The translations under genes were made by a program, and so were the position numbers. A stretch of 9,271 bases of DNA from CAZAQS01 sp964486825 (GTDB lineage: Bacteria > Chloroflexota > Anaerolineae > Anaerolineales > UBA4823). Of the stretch, positions 1-5,495 are shown one piece after another. The stretch covers positions 1 through 9,271 of the forward strand of contig CAZAQS010000194.1 of NCBI GenBank assembly GCA_964486825.1. The letters are read 5' to 3'. The notes under the pieces were generated by a model. That model saw nothing but the letters and a program-made list of their open reading frames with translations. It was not told the origin of the DNA and did no database searches. How positions within the stretch are numbered: position 1 is the first letter of the stretch; each line of letters opens with the position of its first letter.

Positions 1-278
1 AAGGCTTTATCGGCGGGATGGAGCTATGCAACGCTTTTACAGAGCTTAACGACCCGCTCGACCAGGAGGCGCGCTTCCTGGAAATGGGCCGGGATTACGA
101 GGCCGAGGACGAAGAGCGGCACCCGGTGGATGAGGATTACCTGAGGGCCATGCGCTACGGTATGCCCCCCAACGGCGGTTTTGGGTTGGGGATCGATCGC
201 CTGACGATGCTGTTCACCGACCGGCACAGCATTCGCGAAGTGATCCTGTTCCCGCACCTGAGGGCACGCGAAGAGTAG
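1..278 (+). CDS. lysS: Lysyl-tRNA synthetase, class II, C-terminal fragment
   Basis: This is the 3' end of a class II lysyl-tRNA synthetase, which charges tRNA-Lys with lysine using ATP in the cytoplasm. The reading frame is open from position 3 (Gly-Phe-Ile-Gly-Gly) and runs 91 residues to a TAG stop at 276-278. Visible family signatures are AFTELNDPLDQ near the start and class II motif 3, GGFGLGIDRLTML, whose arginine contacts ATP. The protein ends in ILFPHLR, close to the usual LysS C-terminus (ILFP followed by a short basic tail). The rest, roughly 400 residues judging from the family, lies upstream of the window. An in-frame ATG at 18 is internal and not a start, because the conserved FIGG element lies before it. 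The gene converges on the enoyl-CoA hydratase gene with only 25 bp between the two stops. Confidence 0.96.
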   Translation, partial: GFIGGMELCNAFTELNDPLDQEARFLEMGRDYEAEDEERHPVDEDYLRAMRYGMPPNGGFGLGIDRLTMLFTDRHSIREVILFPHLRAREE

Positions 279-290
279 AGAAGACTCTTC
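270..290. other. Small inverted repeat at the lysS stop codon
   Basis: A perfect 7-bp stem, GAAGAGT (270-276) with ACTCTTC (284-290), has a 7-nt loop and covers the lysS stop codon between two convergent genes. It could stabilise the 3' ends of one or both transcripts. It has no following T-tract on either strand, so it does not meet the pattern of an intrinsic terminator and may be fortuitous. Confidence 0.3.
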
Positions 291-303
291 TAGCAATCTC
301 CGA

Positions 304-1080
304 TCAGGCGCCTTTCCATTCAGCTTTACGCTTTTCTACAAACGCGGACATGCCTTCTTTCTGGTCCTGGCTGGCAAAGAGCAGGTAGAAAGAACGGCGC
401 TCATCCTTCAAGCCATCGCTGAGGAAGGATTCGAAGGCGTGGTTGACGGCTTCTTTCCCCAGGCGCACGGCCAAAGGCGCCCGTTCGGCGATTTGGGAGG
501 CCAGCTCGAGGGCCTCTTCGAGATAGCGTTCAACCGGCACGACGCGGTTGACCAGGCCATGTTGCATGGCCTCTTCGGCTGACAGGGTGCGGTTGTTGAG
601 CACCATTTCCATGGCGATGGCTTTCCCAACCGCTTTGGTCAGACGTTGCGTCCCTCCGGCCCCGGGGATGACCCCGATGTTGATCTCCGGCTGCCCGAAA
701 CGAGCGCTCTCGGATGCCACGATCATGTCACAGGACATGGCCAGCTCATTCCCACCCCCCAGGCACCAACCGGATACGGCCGCGATGACTGGCTTTTTGA
801 CCTGACGCAGGCGGTCGAAGCGAGAGATATTATCGCGCAAGAGCATATCTACGGCAGAAGCCTGGGCCATCTCCTTAATGTCTGCGCCTGCGGCGAAGGC
901 GCGCTCGCTGCCTGTGATCACAATGCAACCTATACCAGGCTCAGAGTCAAAGGCTTCCAGGGCGCTCATCAGCTCCTCCATCAGAGTGGCGTTGAGAGCG
1001 TTCAGGGCCTGGGGCCGGTTCAGGCGCACCAGGCCGACCCGGTTGTGGGTCTCGGTCAGGATGGTTTCATAGGATGTCAT
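304..1080 (-). CDS. Enoyl-CoA hydratase (crotonase family, two-glutamate type)
   Basis: This 258-residue protein is a crotonase-fold enoyl-CoA hydratase, expected to hydrate 2-trans-enoyl-CoA to 3-hydroxyacyl-CoA in beta-oxidation or a related acyl-CoA route. It closely resembles the classic short-chain enzyme. FAAGADIKEM (62-71) and CLGGGNELA (106-114) supply the CoA and oxyanion-hole backbone. Both catalytic glutamates are present: E112 in GGGNELA and E132 in GQPEINIG, matching Glu144 and Glu164 of rat mitochondrial enoyl-CoA hydratase with the same 20-residue spacing. IPGAGGTQRL follows, and the C-terminal EGMSAFVEKRKAEW segment is typical. Length is normal. The ATG at 1080 has a GGAG ribosome site just upstream. 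It is the last gene of the leftward cluster, 33 bp after the DinB-like gene. Substrate chain length cannot be read from sequence. Confidence 0.95.
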   Translation of the reverse strand: MTSYETILTETHNRVGLVRLNRPQALNALNATLMEELMSALEAFDSEPGIGCIVITGSERAFAAGADIKEMAQASAVDMLLRDNISRFDRLRQVKKPVIAAVSGWCLGGGNELAMSCDMIVASESARFGQPEINIGVIPGAGGTQRLTKAVGKAIAMEMVLNNRTLSAEEAMQHGLVNRVVPVERYLEEALELASQIAERAPLAVRLGKEAVNHAFESFLSDGLKDERRSFYLLFASQDQKEGMSAFVEKRKAEWKGA

Positions 1081-1113
1081 GGCATTCTCCGTAAGTCGAA
1101 CAGGGTAGGGTCT

Positions 1114-1599
1114 TTATCCTTCCACTCCCGGCAACGCGCTGCGAATTTGGGCCAGGTGTGTTTCAGCATACTCGTAGCAAAGCTCAACCCACCACTGGAA
1201 GGTGCGCTTTCCAAACCAGGGATGGTGGCCGGTACGGTTCCATACCGAAGCGTCGTGCGGGTCCAGATCACCCAGGACCTGTTTCTGGGCGCCGGCAAAC
1301 CTATCCAGGATTGCCGGCCAGGGCTCATCGGCCCGGTAGTGGTCTTCCTGCCAGGCTTCGTCGTCAAACAAGTCGAAGTACGGGTCATCTTCATCCAAGA
1401 TCTGCGCCAGGCGAGCGGATAAGGCCTGCACCTGAATATCGCGCAGGTGGGACAGGGTGCGGTGGGGGCTGGAAAGACCCGATGCAGGCGAGGCATGCAA
1501 GTCCGAGGCGGGAAAGGATTCGAGCGCCTGCCTCAGCTGAGGTACGATTGCCAGGGAGCTGGCAATTAATTCTGTGCGGTATTCGTAAAGCTCTTTCAT
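1114..1599 (-). CDS. DinB/YfiT-like four-helix protein with incomplete metal site
   Basis: This 161-residue protein resembles the DinB/YfiT-like superfamily of four-helix-bundle proteins, several members of which bind a divalent metal through three histidines and act as thiol-dependent transferases. The evidence is length, predicted helices, an early SHLRDIQ segment with H51 in the place of the family's first ligand, and a last helix containing ELCYEYAETHLAQIR. In typical members that helix carries HDxxH. Here the matching stretch is YAETH (144-148), so H148 is present but the preceding histidine is a tyrosine; E143 or E146 might substitute. The metal site may therefore be altered or absent. 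The ATG at 1599 has only a weak, distant purine-rich site. The gene lies 48 bp after the SDR gene and 33 bp before the hydratase gene. The family call is from pattern and length; the substrate is unknown. Confidence 0.7.
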   Translation of the reverse strand: MKELYEYRTELIASSLAIVPQLRQALESFPASDLHASPASGLSSPHRTLSHLRDIQVQALSARLAQILDEDDPYFDLFDDEAWQEDHYRADEPWPAILDRFAGAQKQVLGDLDPHDASVWNRTGHHPWFGKRTFQWWVELCYEYAETHLAQIRSALPGVEG

Positions 1600-1647
1600 A
1601 TCCGATAGCTATTCCCCACTAACCATAAGTAGATGGATCCCAACCAT

Positions 1648-2406
1648 TCAGCCCGCCGGAGGCTCCCCCCGAGGTCCACTCCCGTCCATGCCCTCTAACC
1701 CCAACAACCAGCCGCTGTGTACCGGGATGACCTGCCCGGTGATATGAGCTGCGGCCGGGCGGCTCAAGAAGAGCACCAGCTCGGCTACCTCTCGAGGGGT
1801 GGTAGTTGTAAGAGGACCGTTTTCAAGCTGGTCCTGCCTACGGGGTCCAGCGCAGACCATATTGACACGGATATTATACGCTGCAAACTCCTGAGCTGCT
1901 TCCCGGCTCAAGCCCGCCAGGCCAGAGTTGCTGGCCAGGTAGGCGAAGCGATCGTGTAGGCCATGCGCTCGCGCGGTAGTCCAGCCGATATTTACCATGA
2001 CCCCGCCACCCTGCTCTCGCATCGCCCGCCCGGCGGTCTGCATCAGGTAGAAGGCGCCGCTCAGATTTACGTCCAGGGTCCTTTGCCAGTCCCATTCATC
2101 CATCTCCAGGATGGTAGCGCGCGGCTTGACGTTGGCATGGTTCACCAGGATATCCAGCCGGCCCCAATCTTCAAGCACTTCTTCCACCAGGGCGCGGGCA
2201 GGCAAGCGCTTGGCGATATCAAAGACGTATGCCTTGACCTGCCCAGCTGACTTTTTAACCAGCGCCACGGTCTCATCCAGGTTGATGGGGGTGATATCGT
2301 TGACGGCCAAGATGGCGCTCTGACGGGCAAAGGCCTGGGTGACTGCCCGGCCTGCGCCGCGCCCCGCTCCGGTTACCAGCACCACCTTGCCTTCGAATTC
2401 TGCCAT
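1648..2406 (-). CDS. Short-chain dehydrogenase/reductase family protein lacking the catalytic lysine
   Basis: This 252-residue protein has the Rossmann fold of classical SDR oxidoreductases. The dinucleotide-binding motif TGAGRGAG (12-19) is intact, and D37 at the end of the second strand suggests NAD(H) rather than NADP(H). N114 in DVNLSGAF matches the conserved structural Asn. The active site is unusual. The YxxxK motif reads Y156-L-A-S-N160, with an AAC codon at 1927-1929, so the lysine is asparagine, and no lysine lies within the next ten residues to form a YxxxxxxK variant. The usual NNAG reads NHAN (89-92), and the catalytic serine position is W142 or T143 depending on alignment. The C-terminus ends in a Gly/Pro-rich tail. 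The frame is undamaged and the ATG at 2406 has a strong AGGAGG site (complement of 2411-2416), so it is probably expressed. It may be a non-catalytic or mechanistically divergent SDR; no substrate can be assigned. Confidence 0.9.
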   Translation of the reverse strand: MAEFEGKVVLVTGAGRGAGRAVTQAFARQSAILAVNDITPINLDETVALVKKSAGQVKAYVFDIAKRLPARALVEEVLEDWGRLDILVNHANVKPRATILEMDEWDWQRTLDVNLSGAFYLMQTAGRAMREQGGGVMVNIGWTTARAHGLHDRFAYLASNSGLAGLSREAAQEFAAYNIRVNMVCAGPRRQDQLENGPLTTTTPREVAELVLFLSRPAAAHITGQVIPVHSGWLLGLEGMDGSGPRGEPPAG

Positions 2407-2438
2407 GAACCCTCCTGCCTCTCCAGGCTTTTAGGCGA

Positions 2439-3194
2439 TCAATGCTCGCAAATGGGGATCACCCCTGGATTGGTCTTACCGTTCAAAGGCAAGCCCAGGT
2501 AGGGTGACGGGTCGTAGGTATTCTCGATCTCGAGCTCATTTCTGAAGCGGCCGTTCCCATTATCGCGAACGACGGAGAAATGCAGGTGAACGCCGGTGGG
2601 GTTGCCAGGAGTACCAGAATAGTTTCCCTGGTAGCCCAGCAGCGTTCCGGCTTCCACATAAACCTCGTAGACTCCGGCGGGGAAATCTGGCGCGATAAAC
2701 GAAACGCCCTGCTCGTCTGCCATATGCGTGTAATAGGTCCAGATCTGGCGCCCAGGCTGCAAGGGATCATCCGGGATGCGGATGATGAGGGAAGATTTCC
2801 AATCGCTCTCCCGGGTCAGGTAGCCGGAGTAGGCCGCCAGGACGGGGGTTTCGCCCAGCCCTTCCCCTCCGAAGATATCGATACCGGAATGGCGGTGGCC
2901 GGGCCGGAAGGAATCATCCCACAGGAAACCCGCCAGGCCATGGGTAGGCAGCAGGAAAGGCGCCTCTCCACAGCGCTCTCCGGCTTGCCAGGCCCATTCC
3001 GGATGGCTCTCGGAGTTGCGGAGCCAGCGCAAGACGGTCGCAGAGCGGTTGACACGCGAGCCGCCAAATTGGGAATACAGGTAGACGGCTGCCACGACCA
3101 GTAACACCAGGATGGGAAGCAGCAGGCGCAGGAAACGCGAGCCGGAGGACCGCCGGTGATAATCGGACGGTTGAGACGGGTAATTTACAGGCAT
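2439..3194 (-). CDS. Membrane-anchored M23 family metallopeptidase (LytM-like)
   Basis: This 251-residue protein has one N-terminal membrane segment (about 21-41, preceded by several arginines) and an extracytoplasmic M23 peptidase domain. M23 enzymes are zinc endopeptidases that cut peptidoglycan cross-bridges, or are inactive regulators. All key residues are visible here: H102 and D106 in HSGID, H157 in YYTHMAD, and H203 and H205 in GVHLHFSV, so an active enzyme is likely. No lipobox cysteine is seen, and the positive charge before the hydrophobic stretch fits a signal anchor with the domain outside. Two cysteines, C75 and C248, flank the domain and could pair. The ATG at 3194 lies 2 bp after the stop of the YbaK-like gene (TGA-AG-ATG) with no clear independent ribosome site, which suggests translational coupling. 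The SDR gene follows after 32 bp. Confidence 0.92.
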   Translation of the reverse strand: MPVNYPSQPSDYHRRSSGSRFLRLLLPILVLLVVAAVYLYSQFGGSRVNRSATVLRWLRNSESHPEWAWQAGERCGEAPFLLPTHGLAGFLWDDSFRPGHRHSGIDIFGGEGLGETPVLAAYSGYLTRESDWKSSLIIRIPDDPLQPGRQIWTYYTHMADEQGVSFIAPDFPAGVYEVYVEAGTLLGYQGNYSGTPGNPTGVHLHFSVVRDNGNGRFRNELEIENTYDPSPYLGLPLNGKTNPGVIPICEH

Positions 3195-3196
3195 CT

Positions 3197-3724
3197 TCAG
3201 AGGCTTTTTGGTCCGCCCGGGCCAGAATTGGTGGACACGTCCGGATGCAGGTCGGTCACTTTTGCTCTACTGACACGCAGGATATCCTGTGGGTTGAGCC
3301 GCAGCAGGGCGTTCTCCGCCCCTCCTCCGGCATAGACGTAGGGGTGCTCCAATACGCGGCGGTCGAGAAGGGTTGGGAGAGCCTCGATGTGGCCAAAGGG
3401 AGGCATAGCACCCACTTCATAGCCGGAGATTTGTAGGACAGTGGCGGGATCGGCCAGCTTGACACGCTTTCGTCCCACGTTATAGAGCTGGGCGATGGAC
3501 CGCCGCTCGATGACCTTCTGCCCACTGGAGATGGACAAGACCGGCGAACCATTCACCAGGAATAAGATGGATTTGACGATCCGCTCCGGCTTCGTCCGTA
3601 CCGCCTGTGCGGCGGCTTCTACGGTTGGGGTGGGCACGGTCAGCTGCAGGATTTCCCCCGGGACGGCGTGCTGTTTCATATACTCTAGCAGGTCAGCCGG
3701 GGTTAGTTTCGCTTCGTTCGTCAT
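3197..3724 (-). CDS. YbaK/ProX-type aminoacyl-tRNA deacylase domain protein
   Basis: This 175-residue stand-alone protein has the YbaK/aminoacyl-tRNA editing domain fold. Family members hydrolyse mischarged tRNAs such as Cys-tRNA-Pro or Ala-tRNA-Pro in the cytoplasm. The invariant lysine is K51 in RIVKSILF. The signature GYEVGAMPPFGH (101-112) holds the conserved glycines, prolines and His, and YAGGG (131-135) matches the late glycine loop that contacts the 3' end of the tRNA. The last 15 or so residues, rich in Gly, Pro and Ser, are outside the domain. The ATG at 3724 has AGGA just upstream and lies inside the end of the EthD-like gene (32-bp overlap). Its stop lies 2 bp from the peptidase start. 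Which amino acid it removes cannot be told from sequence; members of this family vary. Confidence 0.9.
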   Translation of the reverse strand: MTNEAKLTPADLLEYMKQHAVPGEILQLTVPTPTVEAAAQAVRTKPERIVKSILFLVNGSPVLSISSGQKVIERRSIAQLYNVGRKRVKLADPATVLQISGYEVGAMPPFGHIEALPTLLDRRVLEHPYVYAGGGAENALLRLNPQDILRVSRAKVTDLHPDVSTNSGPGGPKSL

Positions 3725-4061
3725 TTTCCTGCACCCGGAACTGGTTGATATGGGCCAGGTCGTCTTCCCGGTGGTCGGCCACGAAAAGCACCACCTTGCC
3801 GTTGGTCATGAGCTGGAGCTGTTTTCCAGCCTCACGCCCTTGGGGCGAAGACATGGCCTGGAAGGTAGCCTGGGAATTCTCAAAATATAACTCGTGGATA
3901 AAGGAGTAGTTGAAATCGCCGTACAGGATATTCTCGATATGGCAACTGGTCTCTCTGATCAGGCCGGGCATCTTTTCGGCCAGGTGCAGAAACTTCGGCC
4001 ATTCACCCTCAAAGGCCATCCGGTCGGCAGGGGTTTCGACGAGGATCACTAATTTGTGCAT
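3693..4061 (-). CDS. EthD-like dimeric alpha/beta barrel protein
   Basis: This 122-residue protein looks like an EthD-family member of the dimeric alpha/beta-barrel (ferredoxin-like) superfamily. The pattern is a first strand HKLVILVE, a helix, then MPGLIRETSCHIENI (31-45), a strand FIHELYFEN (54-62), a short helix, and the SSPQGREAGKQL segment (71-82) typical of these proteins, ending in a strand VVLFVADH. EthD-domain proteins are small and of poorly defined role; some are associated with ether or polyketide oxidation. The residues after about 105 are polar and overlap the start of the YbaK-like gene by 32 bp. The ATG at 4061 has a GGAG site five bases upstream. It is the first gene of the leftward cluster, directly downstream of a TATAAT and a strong inverted repeat. 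The function is unknown. Confidence 0.75.
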   Translation of the reverse strand: MHKLVILVETPADRMAFEGEWPKFLHLAEKMPGLIRETSCHIENILYGDFNYSFIHELYFENSQATFQAMSSPQGREAGKQLQLMTNGKVVLFVADHREDDLAHINQFRVQENDERSETNPG

Positions 4062-4081
4062 TTGAACTCCTTCACATCCAA

Positions 4082-4087
4082 ATTATA
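4082..4087 (-). promoter_or_regulatory. Possible -10 element for the leftward cluster
   Basis: A perfect TATAAT on the minus strand lies 20 bases from the EthD-like ATG, giving an expected transcript start near 4075. The -35 region at the usual spacing (about 4105-4110, TGCGGA) is poor and lies within the inverted repeat, so a conventional sigma-70-type promoter would need help or the -10 could be chance. Confidence 0.4.
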
Positions 4088-4088
4088 C

Positions 4089-4119
4089 CCTGCCCGCTGC
4101 CGCCTCCGCAGCGGGCAGG
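4089..4119. repeat. Perfect 12-bp inverted repeat between divergent genes
   Basis: CCTGCCCGCTGC (4089-4100) and its exact reverse complement (4108-4119) are separated by 7 bases. The element lies between two divergently transcribed genes, so it is not downstream of any gene and does not look like a terminator; neither side has a T-tract. It occupies the -35 and spacer region of the candidate leftward promoter and lies 11 bp upstream of the candidate rightward -35. The likely readings are an operator dyad or a dispersed intergenic repeat. I found no second copy in the window. Confidence 0.7.
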
Positions 4120-4130
4120 CCTTCATAAAT

Positions 4131-4159
4131 TTGTCTTCTTGAAATGTTTGTGGTATCAT
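4131..4159 (+). promoter_or_regulatory. Candidate promoter for the small acidic protein gene
   Basis: TTGTCT (4131-4136) and TATCAT (4154-4159) are separated by exactly 17 bases, matching a sigma-70-type promoter at four and five of six positions. Transcription would start near 4166, leaving a leader of about 20 bases before the ATG at 4187. Confidence 0.55.
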
Positions 4160-4186
4160 AGCGCCATCTTGGAGTATAGGTAAAAA

Positions 4187-4585
4187 ATGGAAGATAAAAT
4201 CACAATCATCGAAGGACCGCCTCCTACCTTCGAGGAGGTGGAAGAGAGTTGGGCATTGGGCCTGAACGAGAGCCCATACCTGGCAGATATTGCCGTAACT
4301 CGACTGCGCACCTTCAACGGACCGGCGCTCGTAGAGCGCTGCCACCGGGCCTGGCGCAACCAACAGGCGATCCACCTGGAATTCCGGGAATCAGATGGCC
4401 TGGAGCAGCGCGCCCCCATCGTGGCCGCCCGTTATGTAGAAACTGAGGATGGCGATGTGTTGATCCTGTGGGTCCGGATTGCCAACGAAGATGCGGAAAT
4501 CGAGCTGGATTACGAGGACGATAGCGAGGATGATGACGAGCTGGATACGGATTTCCCACTCGGCCCATCCGACTGGTCCCTGTAA
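4187..4585 (+). CDS. Hypothetical protein with acidic C-terminal tail
   Basis: This 132-residue protein matches no family I recognise. It has a probable helical N-terminal part (about 14-60, including FEEVEESW and ALVERCHRAW) followed by two likely beta strands, AIHLEFRE (61-68) and APIVAARYVE plus VLILWVRIA (76-99). It then has a highly acidic stretch in which 15 of residues 101-122 are Asp or Glu, and it ends in PSDWSL. It has no signal peptide or membrane segment, so it is probably cytoplasmic; the tail could mimic nucleic acid or bind a basic partner, but that is speculation. The coding evidence is good: its own candidate promoter, an ATG with GGAG about 11 bases upstream, codon use like its neighbours, and a strong terminator 24 bp after the stop. 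It appears to be transcribed alone. Confidence 0.8.
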   Translation: MEDKITIIEGPPPTFEEVEESWALGLNESPYLADIAVTRLRTFNGPALVERCHRAWRNQQAIHLEFRESDGLEQRAPIVAARYVETEDGDVLILWVRIANEDAEIELDYEDDSEDDDELDTDFPLGPSDWSL

Positions 4586-4608
4586 TAAAAAGCCTTATCA
4601 GAAGATAT

Positions 4609-4644
4609 CCCCCATGCTCTGCATGCATGGGGGTTTTCTTTTTT
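4609..4644 (+). terminator. Intrinsic terminator after the small acidic protein gene
   Basis: CCCCCATGC (4609-4617) pairs with GCATGGGGG (4625-4633) around a 7-base loop, followed at once by TTTTC and six Ts (4634-4644). This is a textbook Rho-independent terminator oriented on the plus strand. It separates the hypothetical gene from the downstream crotonase gene. Confidence 0.9.
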
Positions 4645-4670
4645 ATTAAGCCTGAAAAATATGCTACACT
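4642..4670 (+). promoter_or_regulatory. Weak candidate promoter for the PaaG-like gene
   Basis: Because a strong terminator precedes it, the crotonase gene at 4701 needs its own promoter in the AT-rich stretch 4639-4690. TACACT (4665-4670) with TTTATT (4642-4647) at 17-bp spacing, or TATGCT (4660-4665), are the best candidates; neither matches the consensus well. The location is better supported than the exact boxes. Confidence 0.3.
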
Positions 4671-4700
4671 TCTAACGAATTCAACCAACAGGGAGGCAAA

Positions 4701-5486
4701 ATGTCACCTTCAGACACAATTATGGTGGATATCCAGCACGGTGTGATGGCGCTTACCCTCAACCGGCCGAAAGCGAATGCCTTCAACTTCGAGATGATCG
4801 AGGCGCTGCAAACGGGGCTGAAGCAGGCCGGGCGCGACCCGGGGGTGCGCTGCGTGTTGCTGACCGGTAGCGGAAACGTCTTCAGCGCGGGCCAGGACGT
4901 CAAAGATTTCCAGCAAGCGGAGGGGGAATCCTTCCGGGGGCACCTGCAGCGCACGTACAACCCACTGATCCTTCAAATCCGCAGGCTGGAGAAACCCGTC
5001 TTGGCTGCCATCAACGGCTCGGTGGCGGGGGCGGGTTTGGGGATTGCCCTGGCTTGCGACCTGCGGGTGGCTGCCGATAACGCCCGCCTGATCGTCGGGT
5101 TCCTGGGCATCGGCTTAGCGCCCGATTCGGCCGTGTCCCTATTCTTACCCTTGCTGGCAGGGCTGGGAAGGGCTACCGAGCATGCCTTCACCAACCAGCC
5201 CATCTCGGCAGAACAGGCGCTGCGTTGGGGCCTGGTGAACCGGGTCGTGCCGGCTGCCGAGCTCGAACAGAGCTCGCGGGAGATGGCCGAAAGCCTGGCC
5301 CAGGGACCGGTGCATGCCATGGGACTGGCCAAGCGAGCTTTCAATAAGGCGCTGTTGGGAAACCTGGAGCAGGTGTTGGATTACGAGGCGCATACCCAGG
5401 ACATCGCCGGGAAAGGCGCCGAGCATAAGGAGGGGGTAGCGGCGTTTTTAGAGAAGCGCTCGCCGCGCTACCTGGAAGTCGACTGA
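4701..5486 (+). CDS. Enoyl-CoA hydratase/isomerase family protein, PaaG-like
   Basis: This 261-residue crotonase-fold protein resembles PaaG-type isomerases, which act on the ring-epoxide/oxepin CoA of phenylacetate degradation, and related delta3-delta2 isomerases. FSAGQDVKDF (61-70) and VAGAGLGIALACD (108-120) form the CoA and oxyanion site. The position of the first hydratase glutamate is G114, and the second lies at or near F134, so simple enoyl-CoA hydration is unlikely. D142 in GLAPDS is the acid expected of this subgroup, although the residue after it departs from the usual PDSG. The C-terminal EGVAAFLEKRSPRY segment is typical. The ATG at 4701 has a strong GGGAGG four bases upstream. 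No other phenylacetate genes (paaABCDE, paaZ) are in the window, so the exact substrate is open. It ends only 9 bp from the convergent rhomboid gene. Confidence 0.88.
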   Translation: MSPSDTIMVDIQHGVMALTLNRPKANAFNFEMIEALQTGLKQAGRDPGVRCVLLTGSGNVFSAGQDVKDFQQAEGESFRGHLQRTYNPLILQIRRLEKPVLAAINGSVAGAGLGIALACDLRVAADNARLIVGFLGIGLAPDSAVSLFLPLLAGLGRATEHAFTNQPISAEQALRWGLVNRVVPAAELEQSSREMAESLAQGPVHAMGLAKRAFNKALLGNLEQVLDYEAHTQDIAGKGAEHKEGVAAFLEKRSPRYLEVD

Positions 5487-5495
5487 GGCAGGCCC

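Noticed and set aside
270..290. Intrinsic terminator between lysS and the hydratase gene
   Set aside because: The 7-bp stem has no T-tract on either strand, so it was kept only as a small inverted repeat.
646..1422. 258-residue plus-strand open frame opposite the hydratase and DinB-like genes
   Set aside because: It is antisense to two well-supported genes, spans their junction, and its translation has no recognisable motifs; long antisense frames are expected at this GC content.
2580..3104. 174-residue plus-strand open frame opposite the M23 peptidase gene
   Set aside because: It lies wholly within the complement of a gene with all zinc-site residues and has no identifiable domain.
4049..4375. 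108-residue minus-strand frame across the divergent promoter region
   Set aside because: It overlaps the start of the EthD-like gene, the inverted repeat and the acidic protein gene, and has no motif or ribosome site.
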